Positions 49,160 through 57,668 of a stretch of 64,000 bases of DNA are shown here, one piece after another (position 1 is the first letter of the stretch; the number at the start of each line of letters is the position of its first letter). The stretch covers positions 1 through 64,000 of the forward strand of contig NZ_JAWRCU010000019.1 in NCBI RefSeq assembly GCF_033542235.1. Reading direction: 5' to 3'. Source of the stretch: JAWRCU01 sp033542235 (GTDB lineage Bacteria; Pseudomonadota; Alphaproteobacteria; Rhizobiales; Rhizobiaceae). A program made the position numbers and the translations under genes. Below the pieces are notes generated by a model, which did not search any database, was not told the origin of the DNA, and saw nothing but the letters and a program-made list of their open reading frames with translations.

Positions 49160-52138
49160 TCAGTGCGCCTCGTCCCAGTTGTGCGCAGCCCGCGCGTCGA
49201 CATGCAGAGGTACGGCCATGTCCACGGCGGGCATGGCGGCATGCTCCATGACCTTCTTGATGACCGGCAGCGTCGGCTCGACCTCCTCGTCCGACACTTC
49301 GAAGATCAGCTCGTCATGGACCTGGAGCAGCATGCGTGCCGAGAGATTCTCCTTCTTCAGCGCATCCTCCATGCGGACCATGGCGCGGCGGATGATGTCG
49401 GCCGCCGAGCCCTGGATCGGAGCGTTGATGGAGGCGCGTTCGTTGAACGATCGGATCGAGGGATTGGAGGAGCGGATCTCCGGATAGTGGATGCGCCGGC
49501 CGAAGATGGTTTCCACATAGCCCTTGTCGCGCGCCATCTGCTTGCGGCTTTCCATATAGTCGCGGATGCCGGGGAAGCGCTCGAAATACTTCTTGATGTA
49601 TTCGCCGGCCTCGGAGCGCTCGATGCCCAGCTGATTGGCGAGGCCGAAGGCCGATATGCCGTAGATGATGCCGAAATTGATTGCCTTGGCGCGCCGTCGC
49701 ACCTCCGGCGGCATGCCCGGAACCGGCACGCCGAACATCTCGGAGGCGGTCATCGCATGAATGTCGATGCCGTCTGCGAAGGCCTGCCTGAGCTGCGGGA
49801 TATCGGCAATGTGGGCGAGCACACGCAGCTCGATCTGGCTGTAGTCGGCCGACACGAGCTTATAGCCCTTATCGGCGACAAACGCCGTGCGGATGCGGCG
49901 TCCCTCGGCCGTGCGGATCGGGATGTTCTGCAGGTTCGGTTCCGAGGACGAGATGCGGCCGGTCGGCGTCGCCGCCAGCGCATAGTTCGTATGGAGCCGC
50001 TTCGTGTCGGGATTGATGTATTCCGGGAGGGCGTCCGTGTAGGTGGACTTGAGCTTCGTGAGCTGTCGCCAGTCGACAATCTTGCGCGGCAGTTCGTGGC
50101 CTTCCAGCGCAAGCTCTTCGAGGACCTGCGCGGTGGTGGACCACTGGCCGGACTTGGTCTTGGTGCCGCCCGGCAGGCCCATGCGCCCGAACAATATGTC
50201 GCCGAGCTGCTTGGGCGAACCGATTGTGAAGCGCTCGCCAGCGATCTGGTAGATTTCGTCCTCGAGCGCGGCCGCACGCTGTGCGAACTCGCCCGAAAGC
50301 CTGGAGAGCATCTGCCGGTCGATGGTGATGCCGCGCTCTTCCATGCGGGCGAGCACGGGCACGAGCGGTCGCTCGAGCCGCTCATAGACCGACACCACGC
50401 GCTTGCCGGGAAGCTGCGGCTTCAGCACCTGCCAGAGGCGGAGCGTGAGATCGGCGGCTTCGGTCGAGTAGACGGTGGCTCGCTCGATCTCGACGAAATC
50501 GAAGGTCACCAGCTTCTTGCCCGACCCGACGAGATCCTTGAAGGGAATGACGGCATGGCCGAGCCACTTCTCGGCGAGGCTTGGCAGGTCGTGCCCGCCC
50601 GCCGTACCGCCATCGACCACATAGGACATCAGCATCGTGTCCTCGAAGGGCTGAAGCTCGATGCCAAGGCGGCGCATCATCAGCCAATCATATTTGACGT
50701 TGTGACCCACCTTGATGACCGACGGGTCGGAAAGCAGCGGCTTCATGACGGCAAGCGCCATGTCGATTGCGATCTGGTTCGCCGTGAAGCCCTCTCCCAG
50801 GAGGTCGCCATTACCCGAACGGTGCCCGAGCGGAACATATGCCGCGCGACCGGGTCCGAGGGCGAGCGAGAATCCGACCAGCTCCGCCCGCATCGGATCG
50901 AGCGAGGTCGTCTCGGTGCGGAAGGCGATCAGGCCGCTTTCCTGCGCTTCCGCGATCCAGGCTTCGAGCGTCGGCAGGTCGCGAATGCAGGCATATTCCT
51001 TGTGGTCGATCTTCGCCGACGCGGCCTTCTGTATGCGCTCTCTGGCAAGCTCGCCGGGTGTGCCGAGAAACTGCGCCTGCGGACCCGAGGGCGCCGGCGC
51101 GGGCTGAACGGCTTGCTGAGCCGCGCCATCGCCTCCCGCTTGTCCTGCAAGCACTTTTCCTGCGCCGGCGGCTGGGAAGCCGACATCCGGCCCATGCATG
51201 TCCTCGGTGCTGACCTTCACCGCGGCCGGCTCGATTTCCGCAGCGTCGGTTCCGGTCGCTTCGGCAACGCGGCGAGTCAGCGACGTGAATTCCATCGCCT
51301 TCAGGAAGGCGATCAGCTTCGGCCCGTTCGGCGGCTCCAGCGCCAGCGCGTCCAGCCCGTCGGGCACCGACACGTCGTTCCTGAGCCGCACCAGGTCGCG
51401 CGAGATCAGCGCCTTGTCCGCATTGGCGATGATCGTCTCGCGGCGCTTCTCCTGTTTGATCTCGGAAGCGCGCTGAAGCAGCGTGTCGAGGTCGCCGTAG
51501 ATTTCGAGGAGCTGCGCGGCCGTCTTCGGTCCGATGCCGGGGATACCCGGCACATTGTCGATCGAATCGCCGGTCATCGCCTGGAGGTCGATCATCTTCT
51601 CCGGCGGGACGCCCCACTTCTCTATCACCTCGGGAATGCCGATGCGGCGGTCCTTCATCGGGTCGTACATCAGGACCGTCGAACCGACGAGCTGCATCAG
51701 GTCCTTGTCGGACGAAACGATCGTCGTGTCGGCGCCGGCCTCGCAGGCAAGCCTCGCATAGGTCGCGATCAGGTCGTCAGCCTCGAAGCCCTCCATCTCG
51801 ATGCATGGCAGGCCGAAGGCGCGCGTCGCCTCACGGATCAGGCCGAATTGCGGGATGAGATCGTCGGGCGGCGCGCTGCGGTTCGCCTTGTATTCGGCAT
51901 AGAGCTCGCTGCGGAACGTCTTGGCCGAATAGTCGAAGATCACTGCAAAATGCGTGGGCGCAATGCCGACGTCGGTGTTGCGGGCATCCCGCATCAGCTT
52001 CCACACCATGTTGCAGAAGCCGAGCACCGCGCTTGTCGGAAGGCCGTCGGATTTTCGGTTGAGCGGCGGCAAGGCGTGATAAGCGCGGAAAATGTAGCCG
52101 GAGCCGTCGACGAGGAAGAGATGATCGCCCTTTTTCAT
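49160..52138 (-). CDS. polA: DNA polymerase I
   Basis: A 992-residue polymerase for Okazaki fragment processing and repair. The 5' nuclease domain (about 1-290) has intact acidic motifs (FLVDGSGYIFRAYHA, EMEGFEADDL, SSDKDLMQL). A Pro/Ala/Gly-rich linker (about 300-370) precedes the 3'-5' exonuclease domain (about 385-590) and the polymerase domain with motif A SADYSQIELRVLAH, motif B RRRAKAINFGIIYG and motif C QVHDELIFEV. Odd point: exonuclease motif I reads AFRTETTSLD, with Arg407 where E. coli has the metal-binding Asp355; Glu409 and the other motifs (NVKYD, YSTEAAD) are kept. Confidence 0.96.
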   Translation of the reverse strand: MKKGDHLFLVDGSGYIFRAYHALPPLNRKSDGLPTSAVLGFCNMVWKLMRDARNTDVGIAPTHFAVIFDYSAKTFRSELYAEYKANRSAPPDDLIPQFGLIREATRAFGLPCIEMEGFEADDLIATYARLACEAGADTTIVSSDKDLMQLVGSTVLMYDPMKDRRIGIPEVIEKWGVPPEKMIDLQAMTGDSIDNVPGIPGIGPKTAAQLLEIYGDLDTLLQRASEIKQEKRRETIIANADKALISRDLVRLRNDVSVPDGLDALALEPPNGPKLIAFLKAMEFTSLTRRVAEATGTDAAEIEPAAVKVSTEDMHGPDVGFPAAGAGKVLAGQAGGDGAAQQAVQPAPAPSGPQAQFLGTPGELARERIQKAASAKIDHKEYACIRDLPTLEAWIAEAQESGLIAFRTETTSLDPMRAELVGFSLALGPGRAAYVPLGHRSGNGDLLGEGFTANQIAIDMALAVMKPLLSDPSVIKVGHNVKYDWLMMRRLGIELQPFEDTMLMSYVVDGGTAGGHDLPSLAEKWLGHAVIPFKDLVGSGKKLVTFDFVEIERATVYSTEAADLTLRLWQVLKPQLPGKRVVSVYERLERPLVPVLARMEERGITIDRQMLSRLSGEFAQRAAALEDEIYQIAGERFTIGSPKQLGDILFGRMGLPGGTKTKSGQWSTTAQVLEELALEGHELPRKIVDWRQLTKLKSTYTDALPEYINPDTKRLHTNYALAATPTGRISSSEPNLQNIPIRTAEGRRIRTAFVADKGYKLVSADYSQIELRVLAHIADIPQLRQAFADGIDIHAMTASEMFGVPVPGMPPEVRRRAKAINFGIIYGISAFGLANQLGIERSEAGEYIKKYFERFPGIRDYMESRKQMARDKGYVETIFGRRIHYPEIRSSNPSIRSFNERASINAPIQGSAADIIRRAMVRMEDALKKENLSARMLLQVHDELIFEVSDEEVEPTLPVIKKVMEHAAMPAVDMAVPLHVDARAAHNWDEAH

Positions 52139-52253
52139 GGGGGAAACGGGTAGCGCGGCAAAACCGGCCTGTCCATCGCCGAGACGGCAGGCTGTGAGCC
52201 TCTGGTGACAGGCTCCCCTGGGCGTTTGCCGGCCTGTTTGCGCTCACGTGTTT

Positions 52254-52269
52254 GTTACACACTTGTAAC
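52254..52269. promoter_or_regulatory. Inverted repeat upstream of the small RNA promoter
   Basis: GTTACACACTTGTAAC has perfect 6-base arms around CACT. It is ten bases upstream of the proposed -35 element of the small RNA and 116 bases from polA, so it could bind a regulator of either. Confidence 0.5.
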
Positions 52270-52278
52270 GTTCGTGCC

Positions 52279-52308
52279 CTTGAATTGCCCATTTCGGGAA
52301 CCAAATCT
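52279..52308 (+). promoter_or_regulatory. Candidate promoter of the polA-adjacent small RNA
   Basis: CTTGAA at 52279-52284 fits the alphaproteobacterial -35 consensus CTTGAC in five of six bases; AAATCT at 52303-52308 is an 18-base-spaced -10 candidate. This would start RNA near 52316. The -10 match is weak. Confidence 0.45.
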
Positions 52309-52315
52309 AGGTCAT

Positions 52316-52458
52316 CGACATTTAGTCGAGCCCGGCAATGGCCCGTCCCCCGCCAAACCCGGGCAAAAGATGCGGCAACCTCATCCCCCCTCTCCGGGTT
52401 GCCGCATATTTGAGTAGCGCCGCCGTGGTATCCCCCTCCGCCACGGCGGCTTTTTTTT
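52316..52458 (+). ncRNA. Structured small RNA beside polA, alpha-r7-like candidate
   Basis: About 143 bases with three consecutive stem-loops. Stem 1 is GCCCGG/CCGGGC (52330-52364). Stem 2 is ATGCGGCAACC/GGTTGCCGCAT (52369-52407) with the C-rich loop TCATCCCCCCTCTCC, which could pair with ribosome-binding sites. Stem 3 is a terminator. There is no reading frame for it and no plus-strand gene upstream, so a separate transcript is the simplest explanation. The rhizobial alpha-r7 family (Smr7C of Sinorhizobium meliloti) is, as I recall, encoded next to polA with this three-hairpin plan. The 5' end is estimated. Confidence 0.75.
52419..52458 (+). terminator. Intrinsic terminator of the small RNA
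   Basis: GCCGCCGTGG (52419-52428) pairs perfectly with CCACGGCGGC (52441-52450), followed at once by eight T. Textbook plus-strand terminator, 97 bases before the dipeptidase gene. Confidence 0.92.
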
Positions 52459-52555
52459 GGCCGCCGCGAGCCGAATTCGGCTTTGGCCCAATCATGGGCG
52501 TCTTTCCGTTTCGGGGTCGGGCCTTTAGGGTGCCCCGATTCGAAAGGAAGGCTTC

Positions 52556-53935
52556 ATGACTGCTCTTGCTCCGGTCCTCGCCAACATTGACGCCAATCTC
52601 GACAGCAGTCTGGAGCGGCTGTTCGGGCTGTTGAGGATAAGGTCGATCTCGACCGATCCGGCCTACGCGGCCGAATGCCGCAGCGCGGCCGAATGGCTGG
52701 CCGACGATCTTCGCTCGATAGGCTTCGAAGCCTCGGTGCGTGACACGCCCGGCCACCCGATGGTGGTCGCTCACCATGACGGCGAGGGCCCGCATGTGCT
52801 CTTTTACGGCCATTATGATGTGCAGCCCGTCGACCCGCTGGAACTCTGGAGCGACGATCCTTTCTCGCCGGCCGTCAAGGACGAGAAAGGCCATAAGGTC
52901 ATCACCGGCCGCGGCGCGTCCGACGACAAGGGCCAGCTCATGACCTTCGTCGAAGCCTGCCGCGCCTACAAGGCTGTCCATGGGAGGCTGCCTTGCAAGG
53001 TCTCAATACTGTTCGAAGGCGAGGAAGAATCCGGTTCACCCTCGTTGCGGCCGTTCCTTCAGGCCAACGCCGAGGAATTGAAGGCCGATTTCGCGCTGAT
53101 CTGCGACACCGACATGTGGGACGAGGCGACGCCCTCGATCAGCGTCGGTCTGCGAGGTCTTGTCGGCGACGAGGTGACGATCCACGCTGCCAACCGCGAC
53201 CTGCATTCCGGCATGTATGGCGGTGCGGCGGCCAACCCGATCCGGGTGCTGGCAAAGATCCTCGCCGACATCCACGACGAGACCGGCCGCGTCACCATTC
53301 CCGGTTTCTATGAAGGTGTCGAGGAGACGCCATCGCAGATCAAGAAGTCCTGGGATTCACTTGGCGAGACTGCTGAGAGTTTCCTCGGCGAAGTCGGACT
53401 TTCGGTGCCCTCGGGCGAGAAGGGCCGCTCCGTGCTCGAGCTCATCTGGGCACGTCCGACCGCCGAGTTCAACGGCATCACCGGCGGCTATACCGGCAAG
53501 GGCTTCAAGACAGTGATCGCCGCCCAGGCGTCAGCAAAGGTGTCCTTCCGCCTGGTCCATAAGCAGAACCCCGACAAGATACGCGAGGCCTTCCGCGCCT
53601 TCGTGCGCGAGCGCCTTCCGGCCGATTGCAAGGCCGAGTTCGAGCCCCACGGCAGTTCGCCGGCCTTCCAGCTCTCATACGAATCGCCTTTCCTCAACAA
53701 GGCGAAGGACGCGTTATCCGACGAATGGCCGAAGCAGGCGGTGATGCTGGCGAGCGGCGGGTCCATCCCGATCGCCGGGGATTTCCAGAGGCTGCTCGGC
53801 ATGGAGTCGCTGCTTGTCGGCTTTGCCCTTTCCGACGATCGTATCCATTCCCCCAATGAAAAGTACAATCTATCCTCGTTCCACAAGGGGCAGCGGTCGT
53901 GGGCGCGCATCCTCGACCGCATCGCGGCGCGCTAG
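52556..53935 (+). CDS. M20-family metallopeptidase (dipeptidase)
   Basis: A 459-residue M20/M28-type zinc peptidase. Metal and catalytic motifs: GHYDVQPVDP, GRGASDDKGQL, LFEGEEESGSPSL and DTDMWD; a lid/dimerisation domain sits at about 195-350 with NRDLHSGMYGGAAANP. Cytoplasmic. These motifs match bacterial dipeptidases of the carnosinase-like branch rather than ArgE or DapE. AAGGAAGG precedes the ATG at 52556. Confidence 0.9.
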   Translation: MTALAPVLANIDANLDSSLERLFGLLRIRSISTDPAYAAECRSAAEWLADDLRSIGFEASVRDTPGHPMVVAHHDGEGPHVLFYGHYDVQPVDPLELWSDDPFSPAVKDEKGHKVITGRGASDDKGQLMTFVEACRAYKAVHGRLPCKVSILFEGEEESGSPSLRPFLQANAEELKADFALICDTDMWDEATPSISVGLRGLVGDEVTIHAANRDLHSGMYGGAAANPIRVLAKILADIHDETGRVTIPGFYEGVEETPSQIKKSWDSLGETAESFLGEVGLSVPSGEKGRSVLELIWARPTAEFNGITGGYTGKGFKTVIAAQASAKVSFRLVHKQNPDKIREAFRAFVRERLPADCKAEFEPHGSSPAFQLSYESPFLNKAKDALSDEWPKQAVMLASGGSIPIAGDFQRLLGMESLLVGFALSDDRIHSPNEKYNLSSFHKGQRSWARILDRIAAR

Positions 53936-53950
53936 TCAGAAGGTGGGGCG

Positions 53951-54568
53951 GTGACAACGAGATTTCACAAGGGCGATCTGCCAGATCTGTCGAATTACGC
54001 GGTCGAAGCGGTCGCCATCGACACCGAGACGCTGGGGCTCACCCCGCACCGTGACCGGCTGTGCGTCGTCCAGCTCTCGCCGGGCGACGGCACGGCCGAC
54101 GTGGTCCAGATCGCGAAAGGGCAGCGCGAAGCGCCGAATCTCGTCGCTCTTCTGAGCTCAAGGAGCGTGACAAAAATATTCCACTACGCCCGGTTCGACA
54201 TTGCGGTGCTCTATCACGCTTTCGGGGTGATGGCTGAGCCAGTCTTCTGCACCAAGATCGCCTCGCGGCTCACCCGTACCTACACCGATCGCCACGGCTT
54301 GAAGGACCTCACCGCCGAACTTCTTGGCGTCAACCTTTCCAAGGCCCAGCAATCATCCGACTGGGCAGCCGACACACTGTCGCCCGAGCAGGTCGAATAT
54401 GCCGCCTCCGACGTACTCTACCTGCATCGGCTGCGCGAGGTGCTTACGACCCGGCTCGCCCGCGAGGACAGGACCGAGATCGCCGACGCCTGCTTCCGCT
54501 TCCTGCCGACCCGCGCCAAGCTCGACCTGCTCGGCTGGGAAGAGGACGACATCTTCGCGCACAGCTGA
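53951..54568 (+). CDS. Ribonuclease D-type 3'-5' exonuclease, short form
   Basis: A 205-residue DEDDy exonuclease: AIDTETLGL (motif I), HYARFDIAVLYHAF (II) and YAASDVLYLHRLRE (III) are complete. It lacks the HRDC domains of E. coli RNase D (about 375 residues), which is normal for the short alphaproteobacterial form. GTG start at 53951. It lies 15 bases after the dipeptidase gene and may be co-transcribed. Confidence 0.9.
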   Translation: MTTRFHKGDLPDLSNYAVEAVAIDTETLGLTPHRDRLCVVQLSPGDGTADVVQIAKGQREAPNLVALLSSRSVTKIFHYARFDIAVLYHAFGVMAEPVFCTKIASRLTRTYTDRHGLKDLTAELLGVNLSKAQQSSDWAADTLSPEQVEYAASDVLYLHRLREVLTTRLAREDRTEIADACFRFLPTRAKLDLLGWEEDDIFAHS

Positions 54569-54619
54569 TTAACGCCGGGAGCGGCGCTTGCCTGAATGAC
54601 GCAATGATCTGCGGGCCTC

Positions 54620-55048
54620 TCAGGCCGCGTCCTTGCGCGACTTCTTCGACTCTCCCTGCCTGACCCTCTTCGATATATGCTCGCGTACGGCGCGGTCATG
54701 CGCCTCCGCTGCCTTCTCGCAGAGCCCGCGATATTGCTCGACCTCCTGTTCGGTGAGATGTTCGATCCCGATGAAGGCGTTCTTGGCCTCGGTGACGCGA
54801 ATCAGCTCGTCGAGCTTTGCCTGGATCGCGGCACCGTCGCGGTTCTGCGTGTTCTGGATGAGGAACACCATCAGAAAAGTGACGATGGTGGTGCCGGTGT
54901 TGATGATCAGCTGCCAGGTATCGCTGTAGCCGAACAAGGGTCCGCTCAACGCCCAGGCGACGATCACGAGGCAGCAGGTTACGAAGGTGACAGGCTTGCC
55001 GCTGGCTCGGGCCACCCCGCTGGCTACCTTGGTGAAGAGCTTTTCCAT
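54620..55048 (-). CDS. Low-affinity iron permease family membrane protein
   Basis: A 142-residue protein with two membrane helices (about 20-40 and 50-65: VTFVTCCLVIVAWALSG, TTIVTFLMVFLIQNTQNRD) followed by a cytoplasmic helical tail ending in Lys/Arg-rich residues. FLIQNTQNRDGAAIQAKLDELIR is the family hallmark (PF04120). Despite the name, iron transport by bacterial members is not established. It converges with the RNase D gene. Confidence 0.85.
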   Translation of the reverse strand: MEKLFTKVASGVARASGKPVTFVTCCLVIVAWALSGPLFGYSDTWQLIINTGTTIVTFLMVFLIQNTQNRDGAAIQAKLDELIRVTEAKNAFIGIEHLTEQEVEQYRGLCEKAAEAHDRAVREHISKRVRQGESKKSRKDAA

Positions 55049-55328
55049 TGCGATCCTCTACGGCCGACGCGAACCATCGTAGAACGATCGCCCGCAAAGG
55101 CGGTTCCGCAGCGGATATCACGCATGCGCGCCAGGGGAATCGCCGTCGCGTCGCAAGGGCAAGACAGTGTCGTTTCGCTTCCGAAACAAGCCATGATCTA
55201 TGGGGGGTGCCAGCCGGCGGGGCGAGATTTCTCGAGGCATCGCGGCGTGGTCGGCTTAACTGCCCCTTAAATCGCCGCATTTACTGTCCAGCCCGAGTCC
55301 ACACCACTGGGGGCGGACACGGGACGCA

Positions 55329-57560
55329 ATGGCAAATCGCGGGCAGGGATCACGCATCGAGCCGACCTTCGACAGTCCGGCACGGGCAAGCGAGCCGTCG
55401 GGCTTAGCCGTCGGGGAGGAGGATCGCGTCGTGCCCTCCAGCCGTAAGACATCGGCCAGGAAGAAGAGCTCGAAGGCTCGTTCCGGAAAATCACGCCGCA
55501 AGGCGGGCCGCGGCATTCTCGGCGGTGTCAGCCGGCTGTTCTACTGGTGCTTCGTGCTGATGATCTGGGGCGGCATTGCTGCTGCCGGCCTTGTCGTCTA
55601 CTACGGCGCCCGGATGCCGAGCGTGGCCGAGTGGGCGGTCCCCGACCGGCCGCCCAACATCAAGATCGTCTCGGTCGACGGCAAGCTGATCGCCAATCGA
55701 GGCATGACCGGCGGCGAAGCGGTCGGACTCAAAGAGATGTCGCCCTATATCCCCGAGGCCGTTGTCGCCATCGAGGATCGCCGCTTCTATTCCCATTTCG
55801 GCATCGATCCGATCGGGCTTGCGCGCGCAATGGCCAGCAACCTGGTCAGTGGTCACGTCTCGCAGGGCGGCTCGACTCTCACCCAGCAGCTCGCCAAGAA
55901 TCTGTTCCTGAAGCCCGAGCGCACCATCGAGCGCAAGGTGCAGGAGGTGCTGCTGGCGCTCTGGCTAGAGCACAAGCATAGCAAGGCCCAGATCCTCGAA
56001 ATGTACCTGAACCGAGTCTATTTCGGTTCGGGCGCCTATGGCGTCGAGGCCGCCTCGCGCCGCTATTTCGGCAAATCTGCAAAGGATGTGACGCTGCCGG
56101 AAGCTGCCTTGCTCGCTGGCCTGCTCAAGGCGCCTTCGAAGCTCTCGCCCGCGCGCGACCCGGCTGCCGCAACCGAACGCGCTCAACTCGTGCTCGCGGC
56201 AATGCGCAGCGAGGGCATGATCACCGCCAAGGAGCTCAAGGTGGCCATGAACGCGCCGGCGCCGCGTGCTGCCTCCTACTGGACGGGCTCCGAGAACTAT
56301 GTCGCCGACAAGATCATGGAAGAGCTGCCCGGCCTGATCGGCGAGGTACGGGGCGACTTGATCGTCGACTCCACCGTCGATCTCGACCTGCAGAAGCTCG
56401 CTGAAAAGTCGATCCGCCGTCTGATCGACGACAACGGCAAGAAGCTGAATGTCTCGCAGGGCGCGCTGGTCTCGATCGACAATACGGGCGCCGTGCGCGC
56501 CATGGTCGGCGGCTACGACTACGCCAACAGCCAGTTCGATCGCGCCTCCGAGGCCAAGCGCCAGCCCGGCTCGGCCTTCAAGCCCTTCGTCTATCTCGCG
56601 GCGCTGGAGGCTGGCCGCACGCCGGACTCCATCCGCAACGACGCGCCGGTGAAGATCGGCAAATGGACGCCCGACAATTATCATGGGAAATATTATGGCC
56701 GCGTCACGCTGGCCACGGCGCTGGCGAAATCGCTGAATTCGATCGCAGCACAGCTCGTCATGGAGGTCGGACCGGAGACCGTCATCGAGACGGCGCACCG
56801 CATGGGCGTCGAATCCGACCTGCAGGCCAACACCTCCATCGCGCTCGGCACGTCGGAGGTGACGCCGCTGGAACTGACCGCGGCATACGTGCCCTTCGCC
56901 AATGGCGGCTACAAGCCCGAAATTCATTTCATCAAGCGCATCACCACCACCTCCGGCGAGGTGCTCTACGAGAACAGTCACAACAACATTCCCCGCGTCG
57001 TGCGGCCCGAGATCATCGGTATGATGAATGCCATGATGCGCCAGACGCTCGAGGACGGCACCGCGACGAAGGCGGCCTTCAACTGGCCGGCCGCCGGCAA
57101 GACCGGCACCAGTCAGAAATCGCGCGACGCCTGGTTCGTGGGCTATACGGCGAACCTCACCACAGGCGTCTGGTTCGGCAATGACGACGGCTCGCCGATG
57201 AAGAAAAACGTCACCGGCGGCGCGATGCCGGCTCTTGCCTGGCACGAATTCATGGTCGCCGCCCACAAGGGCGTGCCGGTCGCGCAGCTGCCCGGCGGCT
57301 GGACCAGCACAACCGGCGGCGTCGTGCCGCCCGACCCGCTTACCGGCGTCGGCGAGGATGACCCGGTCGCTTCGCTTCCCGACCCGCCGGCCGATGTCGG
57401 AATTTCCGATCATGTCCAGCCGGTCCGCAGTGTCGCGCCGGCGCCCGTCACGGACGAGACGGCTTCGATCGACCGCCCGGTCCCGCCGGCCGATGTCGGC
57501 GGGCCGCGTAAAACGCGCAAGGGCTCGATCCTCGACGTGATCTTCGGGAACGAGCGCTAG
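55329..57560 (+). CDS. Penicillin-binding protein 1A family (transglycosylase/transpeptidase)
   Basis: A 743-residue class A penicillin-binding protein. A Lys/Arg-rich cytoplasmic tail (about 35-65) precedes one membrane helix (about 68-92). The GT51 domain has EDRRFYSHFGIDP, GGSTLTQQLAKN and RKVQEVLLALWLE. The transpeptidase has Ser415-Lys418 (SAFK), SLN in ALAKSLNSIA, and KTG at 591-593. The C-terminal ~100 residues are Pro-rich and probably disordered. It polymerises and cross-links peptidoglycan. Confidence 0.94.
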   Translation: MANRGQGSRIEPTFDSPARASEPSGLAVGEEDRVVPSSRKTSARKKSSKARSGKSRRKAGRGILGGVSRLFYWCFVLMIWGGIAAAGLVVYYGARMPSVAEWAVPDRPPNIKIVSVDGKLIANRGMTGGEAVGLKEMSPYIPEAVVAIEDRRFYSHFGIDPIGLARAMASNLVSGHVSQGGSTLTQQLAKNLFLKPERTIERKVQEVLLALWLEHKHSKAQILEMYLNRVYFGSGAYGVEAASRRYFGKSAKDVTLPEAALLAGLLKAPSKLSPARDPAAATERAQLVLAAMRSEGMITAKELKVAMNAPAPRAASYWTGSENYVADKIMEELPGLIGEVRGDLIVDSTVDLDLQKLAEKSIRRLIDDNGKKLNVSQGALVSIDNTGAVRAMVGGYDYANSQFDRASEAKRQPGSAFKPFVYLAALEAGRTPDSIRNDAPVKIGKWTPDNYHGKYYGRVTLATALAKSLNSIAAQLVMEVGPETVIETAHRMGVESDLQANTSIALGTSEVTPLELTAAYVPFANGGYKPEIHFIKRITTTSGEVLYENSHNNIPRVVRPEIIGMMNAMMRQTLEDGTATKAAFNWPAAGKTGTSQKSRDAWFVGYTANLTTGVWFGNDDGSPMKKNVTGGAMPALAWHEFMVAAHKGVPVAQLPGGWTSTTGGVVPPDPLTGVGEDDPVASLPDPPADVGISDHVQPVRSVAPAPVTDETASIDRPVPPADVGGPRKTRKGSILDVIFGNER

Positions 57561-57569
57561 GGAAGTGCC

Positions 57570-57650
57570 GGGGACAGTTTACTTTCTTCCGCCTGCGCAA
57601 ACCTTGACGCCTCAAAGCCCGGCGCGAGCGGAAAAAGGTAAACTGTCCCC
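57570..57650. repeat. GGGGACAGTTTAC hairpin repeat, copy 2
   Basis: GGGGACAGTTTACTTTCTTC and its complement (one mismatch) flank a 35-base loop, between the convergent penicillin-binding protein and antiporter genes. Relative to the upstream gene it has the same orientation and stop-codon spacing as copy 1 (AAGTGC-GGG-ACAG just after the stop). Confidence 0.8.
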
Positions 57651-57668
57651 ATCGCCCACCCTTGCAAC

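Noticed and set aside
49163..52153. 996-residue open frame antisense to polA
   Set aside because: Spans the polA gene almost exactly on the other strand and shows no family motif; an artefact of high GC and low stop density.
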